DNA of 6,488 bases from Rhodospirillales bacterium (GCA_028866445.1 JAGWIE010000079.1:1-6488); one strand, 5' to 3'. Positions 1 to 6,059 are shown, counted from the stretch's first letter. Numbers and translations: made by a program. The notes: generated by a model not told the origin, from the letters alone.

Positions 1-689
1 GTGCCGGGTGCGGGGGCGGTGGCACCCCACATGCCCAGAACCCCCAGCCACCAGACGAAATCCTGCCCGCGATAACGGCGCGGCGGCCGGTCGTGCGGGC
101 CGGTGGCGAGGTAAACCTGCCGCCCGGCGGCACGCAGCTCATCGGCGATCTGCACGCCTGAGGAGCCCGCCCCCACCACCAGCACAGCCCCCGGCGGCAA
201 TTGCGCGGGATTACGGTAATGCGCGGAATGGATTTGGGTGATGCCTGCCTCCGCGGGCACCAGCGTGGGAATAAGAGGGCGCTGGAAGGAGCCGGTGGCG
301 GAGATCACGTTCTTCGCCTCAATGGTACCGATGGAGGTTTCGGCGCGGAAGCCGGAGCCATCCTCTTTGCGGTGCAGCGCCTTCACCTCCACCCCGCAAC
401 GGATGGGGGCTTTGATCTGCGCCGCGTAATCCTCGAAATATTTCACAATGGCGGGGGCGGGGGCGAATTCGTCCGGCCCGATGGGGGCGAAGCTGCGGTT
501 GGGGAAACGGTCGTGCCATGCCGGGCCGTTGGCAACGAGAGAATCCCACCGCTCAGAGCGCCAACGCTCGGCAATGCGGCTGCGTTCCAGCACCAGATGC
601 GGCACGCCATGCTGGCTCAGATGCTCGCTCATCGCGATGCCGGCCTGACCGGCCCCGATGACGAGCGTTCCGACCTGTTCAACTGGCAT
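1..689 (-). CDS. FAD/NAD(P)-dependent flavoprotein oxidoreductase, CzcO/FMO-like (N-terminal part, runs off the window)
   Basis: The minus strand is open from an ATG at 689-687 to the window edge, giving 229 residues; the C-terminus lies outside. It opens with an FAD-binding Rossmann motif, LVIGAGQAG (GAGQAG at residues 12-17), followed by the ERW-type segment usual in CzcO-like proteins. An ATGSFQRP segment (residues 131-138) matches the ATG motif before the NADPH domain, then comes an HSAHYRNP segment and a second Rossmann motif GAGSSG (173-178) that should bind NADPH. Two dinucleotide sites in this order are typical of class B flavoprotein monooxygenases and CzcO-like oxidoreductases, usually around 400 residues, so roughly half is visible. 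The start is supported by an AAAAGGA ribosome site at 704-698. The substrate cannot be told: it could be a small-molecule oxygenase or a reductase. A cytoplasmic location is inferred from the lack of a signal peptide. Confidence 0.88.
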   Translation of the reverse strand, partial: MPVEQVGTLVIGAGQAGIAMSEHLSQHGVPHLVLERSRIAERWRSERWDSLVANGPAWHDRFPNRSFAPIGPDEFAPAPAIVKYFEDYAAQIKAPIRCGVEVKALHRKEDGSGFRAETSIGTIEAKNVISATGSFQRPLIPTLVPAEAGITQIHSAHYRNPAQLPPGAVLVVGAGSSGVQIADELRAAGRQVYLATGPHDRPPRRYRGQDFVWWLGVLGMWGATAPAPG

Positions 690-697
690 AGGCGCGA

Positions 698-704
698 TCC
701 TTTT
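698..704 (-). promoter_or_regulatory. Ribosome binding site of the flavoprotein gene
   Basis: On the minus strand AAAAGGA lies 8 bases upstream of the ATG at 689. It fixes this start and argues against longer forms of the protein. Confidence 0.6.
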
Positions 705-710
705 CGAGAT

Positions 711-744
711 GGCTAAAGCCCCGCCGCGAAACCGGTTGCGGCGG
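711..744 (-). promoter_or_regulatory. Stem-loops in the 5' leader of the flavoprotein gene
   Basis: CCGCCGC at 721-727 pairs perfectly with GCGGCGG at 738-744 around a 10-base loop that itself contains the palindrome ACCGGT. Immediately next to it lies a small GGCT-AA-AGCC palindrome (711-720). Both are in the presumed untranslated leader, just ahead of the ribosome site. They could act as a leader structure affecting translation or simply reflect GC-rich sequence. No U-tract follows, so this is not an ordinary terminator. Confidence 0.35.
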
Positions 745-779
745 ATGTTCCAGTTCTACTGGGATGCGATGATTAGGAA

Positions 780-801
780 AACCATAATTTAAATTATGGT
801 T
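780..801. promoter_or_regulatory. Perfect 22-bp palindrome, candidate operator
   Basis: AACCATAATTT at 780-790 is followed directly by its exact reverse complement, giving a gapless, mismatch-free 22-base palindrome in otherwise GC-rich DNA. It lies about 90 bases upstream of the flavoprotein start and about 260 bases upstream of the AT-rich gene. Such AT-centred palindromes are typical of sites for dimeric winged-helix or TetR-type repressors. Weak promoter-like hexamers overlap it on the minus strand, so control of the flavoprotein gene is the likelier role. No regulator gene for it is visible in the window. Confidence 0.55.
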
Positions 802-991
802 GTATAGGTTTTGCTGAAGGAGCGGTGCGGCGCGTAATGCTTCGTCTGGTTGGTTCCACGCCGTCGTTTTGGGAACAGTCATCACAACAGAAGACCCCGT
901 CGAGAACACCATAGCGGCGACGGATAGGGCGGTGAAGGGATGCTGCGTTAACGGTTAGCGGTTGCCGACCTTGATTACGAACATTTTGCAA

Positions 992-1010
992 TGACCGTAA
1001 TTAGCGGTCA
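992..1010. promoter_or_regulatory. Inverted repeat at the -35 position of the AT-rich gene, candidate operator
   Basis: TGACCG (992-997) and CGGTCA (1005-1010) form a perfect 6-base inverted repeat with a 7-base AT-rich spacer. The right arm covers the position where the -35 box should lie for the TATAAT at 1029-1034, so a bound protein could block or recruit RNA polymerase. The local sequence is a poor match to TTGACA, which is compatible with activator dependence. This is an inference from position only. Confidence 0.4.
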
Positions 1011-1028
1011 ACCAGCTCATTTTAGAGA

Positions 1029-1034
1029 TATAAT
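1029..1034 (+). promoter_or_regulatory. Promoter -10 box of the AT-rich gene
   Basis: TATAAT matches the sigma-70 -10 consensus exactly and lies 29 bases before the ATG at 1064, leaving a leader of roughly 20-25 bases. The -35 region (about 1006-1011, GGTCAA) is weak. A short inverted repeat ATAAT-CAA-ATTAT (1030-1042) overlaps the box and may be a second protein-binding site or chance in AT-rich sequence. Confidence 0.55.
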
Positions 1035-1052
1035 CAAATTATCGTTTTAGAT

Positions 1053-1056
1053 AAGG
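1053..1056 (+). promoter_or_regulatory. Ribosome binding site of the AT-rich gene
   Basis: AAGG lies 7 bases before the ATG at 1064 and supports that start; no other in-frame start lies upstream with comparable spacing. Confidence 0.5.
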
Positions 1057-1063
1057 TCTAGAT

Positions 1064-2017
1064 ATGTCTCAGAAAACAATTAACGAGGCCTTTTTTCATG
1101 TATTCCGTCGAATACGTGACGAGCACATGTTTACTTCAACCCCAAGTACAGCATCAGCAGAATACCATGATAATCCCGAAATCAAAGCGGCAATTTCGAA
1201 ATGCATTGAGTTCAATCTCATTGTAAATCGAGAGAGACCAAATAACGACGAGGCATTTTTGTTTCTTTCTGGATTACGCGGTATCGTCGAAGATCTTATA
1301 GTGCTTAAATATAGTTTACGGTTTTCACCGTCTGCCCGATTGGTTTATTTCGGAATATTGCAGCGCCTAAATCTTGATCAAGGTATATTAGCACAAAAGA
1401 AGTTCTTTAAATCTAACAATCCTTTTCAGGCAGTTGTCGGTTCGAACATCTCAATGGAGGAGTCTCAAAATAGACTAGATAATGTCAAGCTTAAGCTTAA
1501 GGACTTTTGGCAAGAACAGGGTTGTTCCAAAAAGAATGGCCCAAGCATCAAAGAAATGTCCGAGGCGGTTAACCTAATGAGCACCTACCAGTACATTTAT
1601 TTTGCAGCTTCTAATTTCGTACATTTCAATCCACACGCATTACTTCGGACCGGCTGGGGACCAGAAGGTGGGCCATTTACGTTCTCTATTCAAAACTTTA
1701 GTGGGTATTATAGAGACTTAGCGGCGTTCTATGGCGCTGTGTTGTACGTTGGCTTCGCTACGACATTTGGCCCTCTCTTGAGTTTAGAGAGTGAATTTAA
1801 AAATGAGATTTCAGATATTGAAAGTATTTTGATAGATGCCCCCCGGTGGCCGGAATTGATCACATTCGAAGAACTGAACCTCAGTGCGCCTCAATTATCG
1901 GCGGAAGAGAAGGCCATAAAAGAGAAGATACTTGGGATAAAACATGAAGGAGGTGAGAAGTTTGTACTCATCGATATCCTGAACGAAATTAAGGGAACAA
2001 TGATAGACAATTCGTAA
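1064..2017 (+). CDS. AT-rich orphan gene, 317-aa helical protein, possibly DUF5677-like
   Basis: The function is not recognised with confidence. The frame is open from ATG (AAGG site 7 bases upstream, TATAAT promoter) to TAA. The protein looks largely alpha-helical and has no signal peptide. An RxxxED motif (R72, E76, D77 in LRGIVEDL) is followed by an aromatic-rich helix and SNFVHFNPH (S183, H187, H191). This spacing, an Arg/Glu-bearing helix then a later Ser-x3-His helix, recalls DUF5677-type proteins and, more loosely, HEPN-like folds; that assignment is from memory and needs a profile search. Residues about 218-241 are hydrophobic enough for a membrane-associated helix but could equally be a buried one. 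The C-terminus is charged. Base use is clearly AT-richer than all neighbours (for example 25 G/C in the 60 bases 1081-1140), with many A/T-ending codons, and it stands alone between opposite-strand genes. Recent acquisition is likely, and a defence role is possible but unproven. Confidence 0.85.
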   Translation: MSQKTINEAFFHVFRRIRDEHMFTSTPSTASAEYHDNPEIKAAISKCIEFNLIVNRERPNNDEAFLFLSGLRGIVEDLIVLKYSLRFSPSARLVYFGILQRLNLDQGILAQKKFFKSNNPFQAVVGSNISMEESQNRLDNVKLKLKDFWQEQGCSKKNGPSIKEMSEAVNLMSTYQYIYFAASNFVHFNPHALLRTGWGPEGGPFTFSIQNFSGYYRDLAAFYGAVLYVGFATTFGPLLSLESEFKNEISDIESILIDAPRWPELITFEELNLSAPQLSAEEKAIKEKILGIKHEGGEKFVLIDILNEIKGTMIDNS

Positions 2018-2080
2018 GATGCCATTCGGCGGCCTGCTTTCACTTCCGGTCACCCCGAATGAAATGACCCCGGCCATCTT
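2016..2080. terminator. Nested inverted repeats between convergent genes, possible terminator
   Basis: Between the convergent stops at 2017 and 2123, AAGATG (2016-2021) can pair with CATCTT (2075-2080), which is followed by two more T residues on the plus strand. Inside lie CATTCGG (2023-2029) with CCGAATG (2055-2061), and GGTCA (2048-2052) with TGACC (2065-2069). These inner pairings are alternatives to each other. The long loops make it weaker than a classical intrinsic terminator, so it is a candidate only. Confidence 0.3.
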
Positions 2081-2111
2081 TTGTAAGCCTACACGCCAGT
2101 CAAATCGTAGA

Positions 2112-2119
2112 CCTCCTTT
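2112..2119 (-). promoter_or_regulatory. Orphan Shine-Dalgarno sequence after the decarboxylase
   Basis: AAAGGAGG on the minus strand, an ideal ribosome-binding sequence, begins 3 bases beyond the decarboxylase stop codon. No ATG or GTG follows at a useful distance; the nearest TTG opens a frame of only a few codons. It may be the remnant of a downstream operon gene lost when the AT-rich segment arrived, or it may be chance. Confidence 0.35.
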
Positions 2120-2122
2120 CCC

Positions 2123-4402
2123 CTAATACCTCAACGCCTGATACCCGGTCTCGCCTGGTTCCACGCCATGGGTGTCGTGCGCGAAGCCGGGGAAGCGCTT
2201 ATCGAAATTCTCCAACGCCGCGAGGTAGCGCAGCACTGGGCCGTCGATGGTGCCGAAATTTTCGCCCGGCATGAGCAGCGGAATGCCGGGCGGGTAGGGC
2301 ACGATGGCGGTGGCGGCGACACCGCCCGCGAGCGCCGCGAGATTCGCCATGCCGCCCTCGCCGCGAATGAGGCGGTCATGCGCCTCGGCGGGAATCATCT
2401 CAGGCTGGGGCAGGAAATTATAGGCTTCCTGCAAGCGTTCCGGGTAGCCGGTGGCGCGCAGGCCAGAGAACATGGCCTGGCCTAAATCCCGCAGGCCCAT
2501 CGCACCGTATGCTGTGGGATAAGCGGCGCAAAGCTGCGGCAAGGCGCGGGCAAGCGGCGTGTTGGCATCGTAATCGTGTTTGAAGTCCAGCAGCGCATTC
2601 ACCAGCGAACCCCATTTTCCCTTGGTAACACCTATGGAAAACAAAAACAGGATGGAGAAATTCGCGGTTTTTTCTGGCGTTATGCCATGCTCCGCGAGAT
2701 AATGCGCGAGCAAGGGTGCTGGAATGCCGGTTTGCTCCAGCTTGCCGGAACGCGCCATGCCGGGGGTGACGAGAGTAACCTTTATCGGGTCCAGCATACA
2801 ATAGCCGGGTTCCAGCCCGGTAAAGCCGTGCCACGCTTCTCCCGGTTCCAGCGCCCAGCAGGATTGTTCTTGCGCCAGCATCTCCAGCGGGGCGGCGGCG
2901 AAGGGCTCGCCATCTGGCACGGTATCCGGCTGCCAGATTCCGAAGAACCAATCTTCCCGGCTGGAGAATTCCGCTTGCAGCCGCGCCATGGTCTGCCGGA
3001 AGGAGATCGCCTCCGCGATGGCTTCAGAGGTGAGAAGCTGGCCGCCGGCACCATCCATCATCGCCGAGGTGATATCAGTGGAGGCAAGGATGGCGTAATT
3101 GGGCGAGGTGGAGGCGTGCATCATCAGCGATTCATTGAAGCGCACAGGGGCAATTTTGGTGCGGCCTTCGCGCAGATGCAGCATGGAAGCCTGGGAGAGG
3201 GCGGCCAGCAGCTTATGCGTGGATTGGGTAGCGAAGATGGTGGGCCCGGTTCGATTGGCCTCCGAGGGTTCGCCGCGCATGGCGTAATGGTTTTTGTAAA
3301 GCGTGTTGAAGCGCGCATGGCCGAACCAGGCTTCGTCGAACAGAATGCGGTCGACCGAGGGGCTGAGCAGCTCCTCTACCCGGGCGGCATTGTAGCAAAG
3401 CCCATCATAGGTGGAGTTGGTGACGATGGCGAGCACCGGCCTTTCCGCGCAACCAGCGGTGAGGCGGGAGGTGGCGAGGTTATGGGAAACCGCCTCCGGC
3501 GTGAGTGAAGCGGCCGGGATGGGGCCGATCATGCCCAGATGGTTGCGGTATGGCAGCAGATAAGCGGGCTTCGCACCAGTGAGGGCCAGCCCATGCTCGA
3601 TGGATTTATGCGCGTTGCGGTCCGCCAGCACAATTTCGCCGCGCGCGACCGAGGCTGTCATCACCACGCGGTTGGCGGTGGAGGTGCCGTTGGTGACGAA
3701 GTAAGAGCGGTCCGACCCGAACACATGCGCCGCGTAACGTTCAGCGGCACCGATGGGGCCGGTATGGTCCAGCAATGAGCCAAGCCCGGCCACGGAGATG
3801 GACAGATCCGCCCGCAGCAGCTTTTCGCCAAAATAATCGTAAAACATGCGCCCGGCGGGGGAGCGCAGAAAAGCCGAGCCGCCGGTATGGCCTGGCGTGT
3901 GCCAGGAATATTCCGCCTCGGACGCGAATTTGGTGAGCGCGCCGAACAGTGGCGGCAGCAATTGGGCGCGGTAGCGGCGCATGGCGGCGAGGATGCGGCT
4001 GGAGATGAACTCCATGGAATCCTCCAGCGGCCAGATGAAGCCGTCTACCTCGCTCATCACTTCGGCGGGTACATGTGCGGCGTCGTTCCGTTCAGCCAGC
4101 AGAAAAACCGGCAGCTTGGCGTTGCGGGCGCGGATGGCTTTCAGCAATGCTTTGGCGGGGGCGTGGTCTGGGTCCTGGTGCAAATCCCAATCCAGAACAA
4201 TGGCTTGCAAATGCGGGTCGGCGTTGATCTCGGCCTTGGCGTCGGCGGCGGAAACTGCGGTGGTGGCGCTGATGTTGTGGATTTTCAAATCCGCCAGCAA
4301 AGCGCGGGCGGCGCGGCCCAGCGCCGTGGGTTCCTGCAATTTATCGCAGGCCAGCAACAGGCTGAGCCCGAAGGCTTTTGGTTTTTGGTCCTGGCCGGTC
4401 AT
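2123..4402 (-). CDS. adiA: PLP-dependent basic amino-acid decarboxylase, AdiA-like (probable arginine decarboxylase)
   Basis: This is a complete 759-aa fold-type I Orn/Lys/Arg decarboxylase, about the length of E. coli AdiA. It should release CO2 from arginine to give agmatine, consuming a cytoplasmic proton. A CheY-like N-terminal wing (about residues 10-140) precedes the PLP domain, which has HTPGH (168-172), TNGTSTAN, the cofactor-binding aspartate D356 in LFDEAWFGHARFN and the Schiff-base lysine K397 in QSTHKLL. The C-terminal domain carries PYPPGIPLLMPGE. DEAWFGHARFN and HYAMRGEP follow AdiA rather than CadA (which has DSAW), so arginine is preferred over lysine; this is from remembered sequences and the substrate is not proven. 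I chose ATG 4402: GGGGGAG precedes it and the length fits the family. An upstream in-frame GTG at 4459 would add 19 residues but has no spaced ribosome site. It lies 68 bases after the antiporter on the same strand, probably co-transcribed. Confidence 0.93.
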   Translation of the reverse strand: MTGQDQKPKAFGLSLLLACDKLQEPTALGRAARALLADLKIHNISATTAVSAADAKAEINADPHLQAIVLDWDLHQDPDHAPAKALLKAIRARNAKLPVFLLAERNDAAHVPAEVMSEVDGFIWPLEDSMEFISSRILAAMRRYRAQLLPPLFGALTKFASEAEYSWHTPGHTGGSAFLRSPAGRMFYDYFGEKLLRADLSISVAGLGSLLDHTGPIGAAERYAAHVFGSDRSYFVTNGTSTANRVVMTASVARGEIVLADRNAHKSIEHGLALTGAKPAYLLPYRNHLGMIGPIPAASLTPEAVSHNLATSRLTAGCAERPVLAIVTNSTYDGLCYNAARVEELLSPSVDRILFDEAWFGHARFNTLYKNHYAMRGEPSEANRTGPTIFATQSTHKLLAALSQASMLHLREGRTKIAPVRFNESLMMHASTSPNYAILASTDITSAMMDGAGGQLLTSEAIAEAISFRQTMARLQAEFSSREDWFFGIWQPDTVPDGEPFAAAPLEMLAQEQSCWALEPGEAWHGFTGLEPGYCMLDPIKVTLVTPGMARSGKLEQTGIPAPLLAHYLAEHGITPEKTANFSILFLFSIGVTKGKWGSLVNALLDFKHDYDANTPLARALPQLCAAYPTAYGAMGLRDLGQAMFSGLRATGYPERLQEAYNFLPQPEMIPAEAHDRLIRGEGGMANLAALAGGVAATAIVPYPPGIPLLMPGENFGTIDGPVLRYLAALENFDKRFPGFAHDTHGVEPGETGYQALRY

Positions 4403-4470
4403 GGGCTCCCCCGATCCGCGTTTGCGCTGATAGGATGGTGTTTGCCCGGTTCTGTCCACCCCCTGTAAGG

Positions 4471-5751
4471 TTAGGCCTCAATCCCGCGCGGCACGGCCAG
4501 GCCAATGCGGGGCATAAGCAGCTTTAAGAGCGGCCCGGCCATGAGCGTGGTGGCAACCGCCATAATTACCAGCATCGTGAAGATTTTTTGCGGGATGAAG
4601 CCGGTTTCCAGGCCGATATTCAGCACGATCAGTTCCATAAGCCCGCGCGCGTTCAGCAATGCGCCCAGAATGCCTGCCGCAGCACCACCGTAGCCAGCAA
4701 AGCGCGCCGCGAGGAACACCGGGACGATTTTTCCCAAGGTTGCGGTGATGGTGAATATGGCCAGCCAGCTCCAATCCGTGGCGCCGGTTAGGCCCAGCAG
4801 ATTTGTGCGCAAGCCAGTGAAGGTGAAGAAGATGGGCAGAAAGAAAACCAGGACGAACGAGCCGATTTGCTTGCGCCAGGCTTCCACGAAGGCGCGGTCG
4901 TGATGCACCAGCAGCCCCCCTGCGAACCCGCCAAAAATGGTGAAGATGCCGAGCTTGAATGTGCACATGCCGAGGATAAACACGGCGATGAGCAGAGCCG
5001 CCATTAAGGTTGGCGGCAATTCGCCATCCCGCACCGGAAAGGCTTCCAGCAACCGCCGCGCGGCGGGACGCAGCACGAATACGCAGGCCAGAACGAACAC
5101 CAGCAGCCCGGCCAGTTGCAACACCATGCCCAGCGGCGTGAAGCTGGCTGTGGCGACGGCTGAGACCGCCGCAAGCAGGACCCAGCCGGCGATGTCGTTG
5201 ATGGCGGCGGCTGAGATGGCGAGCACCCCCAGCTCTTCTTTGTTCATGCCGAATTCAGCCAGGATGCGCCCCAGCACCGGCACCGCCGTGATGGCCAGTG
5301 CCACGCCGCAGAACAGCGCATAAACCGCAACGGGAATATGGGCGGCGAAAACCGGGGCGGAGAGGTGCCCAAGCCCGATGCCAAGCCCGAACGGTACCGC
5401 GACGGACGCCGCCGCGATGGGCAGCAAGGCGCGCCGTGCCCGGGTTTCCCGCAACTGCCCGAATTCGAAATTCATGCCGATCTGGAACATCAACAGCACC
5501 AGCCCGATCTGCGATAGAATGACGATGGCGGGGGCGGGCTGGTTGCCGAACACCGCAGCGGAGACGCCGGGGAAGAAATGCCCGAACAGAGAGGGCCCGA
5601 GCAGCAGCCCGGCGACGGTTTCGCCGATAACCCCAGGCTGGCCGAAGCGGCGGAACACCAGGTTCATGATTCTGGCAGCACCGATCATCACAACGAGCTG
5701 GATAAGGATGGAAAACAGCAGGTTTTCGGCGTGGGCGGAGGAGGTGACCAT
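4471..5751 (-). CDS. CPA2-type cation:proton antiporter, CHX/Kha1-like, no RCK domain
   Basis: This 426-aa integral inner-membrane protein has about 12-13 hydrophobic spans and fits the Na+/H+ exchanger fold. It should swap protons for K+ or Na+. Visible motifs are GETVAGLLLGPSLFG (43-57), the ion-site pair N185-D186 in AINDIAGW, FFLPIFFTFTGLRTN (303-317), LGKI with K341, and LNARGLMELIVLNIG (366-380). The Asn-Asp pair and the LNxRGLxELIVLNIG block are the forms I know from plant CHX and yeast Kha1 proteins; many electrogenic CPA2 members have Asp-Asp instead. The protein ends just after the last membrane span, so the RCK/TrkA-N regulatory domain of KefB/KefC is missing. The start places the first span at about 9-31, but its ribosome site is weak (GAAG, 8 bases upstream). 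It lies directly upstream of the decarboxylase, which suggests a joint role in pH homeostasis. Ion specificity cannot be read from sequence. Confidence 0.9.
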   Translation of the reverse strand: MVTSSAHAENLLFSILIQLVVMIGAARIMNLVFRRFGQPGVIGETVAGLLLGPSLFGHFFPGVSAAVFGNQPAPAIVILSQIGLVLLMFQIGMNFEFGQLRETRARRALLPIAAASVAVPFGLGIGLGHLSAPVFAAHIPVAVYALFCGVALAITAVPVLGRILAEFGMNKEELGVLAISAAAINDIAGWVLLAAVSAVATASFTPLGMVLQLAGLLVFVLACVFVLRPAARRLLEAFPVRDGELPPTLMAALLIAVFILGMCTFKLGIFTIFGGFAGGLLVHHDRAFVEAWRKQIGSFVLVFFLPIFFTFTGLRTNLLGLTGATDWSWLAIFTITATLGKIVPVFLAARFAGYGGAAAGILGALLNARGLMELIVLNIGLETGFIPQKIFTMLVIMAVATTLMAGPLLKLLMPRIGLAVPRGIEA

Positions 5752-5810
5752 GCGGCGTGCTTCGCGGCTCCGTTAGGTGGTGGCGCGGGCTAGAGCCGAA
5801 AGGTTTCCGA

Positions 5811-5848
5811 CAACAAAAGAGCCCGCGGCCAGCTTTAGTCAGCCGGGC
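5811..5848 (-). terminator. Possible intrinsic terminator between the small ORF and the antiporter
   Basis: On the minus strand GCCCG (5848-5844) pairs with CGGGC (5825-5821), extended inwards by a GC pairing, and the stem is followed by TCTTTTGTTG (5820-5811). It lies 43 bases after the small ORF stop and 60 bases before the antiporter start. If active, the antiporter depends on readthrough or its own promoter; TTGTTG at the T-run could serve as a -35, but no good -10 follows. Confidence 0.4.
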
Positions 5849-5891
5849 AGGGAGCGGCAATATGCGCGGAAGGAGCTGAAGCGGACAGGGC

Positions 5892-6017
5892 CTAATGGGG
5901 CAGTTTGTGCCGTGCGTTTAGCTCGTGCTCGTCTCGCAAATAACAGATTATCACGCCGACCAACCCCAGCAGCACAGGCACGGCCAGCAATTCTGCCCAA
6001 ATGACCACGGCGTTCAT
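5892..6017 (-). CDS. 41-aa single-span membrane protein
   Basis: This short gene runs from ATG at 6017 to TAG at 5892. The predicted peptide begins MNAVVIWAELLAVPVLLG, continues as one hydrophobic helix to about residue 27, and ends in a hydrophilic tail rich in charge and histidine (RDEHELNARHKLPH). It is preceded by GCGAGGA 4 bases from the ATG, a good ribosome site, and by a TATAAC -10-like element, so it looks expressed. I do not recognise the family. It sits on the same strand between the TetR-like regulator and the antiporter, so it could be a small accessory subunit or regulator of that transporter, but there is no direct evidence. Codon use is mixed. A positive-inside estimate would put the tail in the cytoplasm, although it carries both acidic and basic residues. 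Confidence 0.6.
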   Translation of the reverse strand: MNAVVIWAELLAVPVLLGLVGVIICYLRDEHELNARHKLPH

Positions 6018-6038
6018 TTTATCCTCGCATTCTCTATT

Positions 6039-6044
6039 GTTATA
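6039..6044 (-). promoter_or_regulatory. Possible -10 box of the small membrane protein gene
   Basis: TATAAC on the minus strand matches the sigma-70 -10 consensus at five of six bases and lies 21 bases upstream of the ATG at 6017. No good TTGACA-like -35 is seen at 16-18 bases spacing, so it may need an activator. This suggests the small gene can be transcribed apart from the TetR-like gene. Confidence 0.4.
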
Positions 6045-6059
6045 AGGCGAGATTTGAAC

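Larger units (their letters stand above)
690..1063. other. Gene-free divergent regulatory region
   Basis: This 374-base gap separates the leftward flavoprotein gene from the rightward AT-rich gene. I find no convincing gene in it: the minus-strand open frames at 679-912 and 794-991 have no recognisable protein features and no clear ribosome site. It contains, from left to right, hairpins in the flavoprotein leader (711-744), a perfect 22-base palindrome (780-801), an apparently unstructured stretch (about 802-945), a repeated TTAGCGGT (955-962 and 1001-1008), an inverted repeat (992-1010) and a TATAAT promoter element (1029-1034). Composition changes from GC-rich to AT-rich along the last 80 bases, matching the boundary of the foreign-looking gene. 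Confidence 0.7.

Noticed and set aside
201..716. 171-aa open frame on the plus strand
   Set aside because: It is antisense to the flavoprotein, whose minus-strand frame has clear Rossmann motifs; this is a GC-rich shadow.
679..991. Two minus-strand frames (679-912 and 794-991) considered as a small regulator gene
   Set aside because: No helix-turn-helix or other motif, no convincing ribosome site, and one runs into the flavoprotein start region.
1895..2077. 60-aa minus-strand frame, considered as an insertion-sequence remnant
   Set aside because: It overlaps the end of the AT-rich gene in antisense. I could not match it to a transposase, and no terminal repeats or target duplication are visible.
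2576..3508. 310-aa open frame on the plus strand
   Set aside because: It lies entirely antisense to the conserved core of the decarboxylase, is rich in Gly/Arg as expected for the reverse of GC-rich coding DNA, and has no recognisable domain.
4403..4459. Longer decarboxylase start at GTG 4459
   Set aside because: It has no properly spaced ribosome site, the extra 19 residues are polar and lack family similarity, and the ATG at 4402 gives the usual family length.
3887..4468. 193-aa open frame on the plus strand
   Set aside because: It is antisense to the decarboxylase N-terminal wing and linker; low-complexity Gly/Gln/Val-rich composition and no family features.
5255..5860. 201-aa minus-strand frame overlapping the antiporter
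   Set aside because: Arg/Pro/His-rich out-of-frame reading of the antiporter, whose own frame has full membrane spans and conserved motifs.
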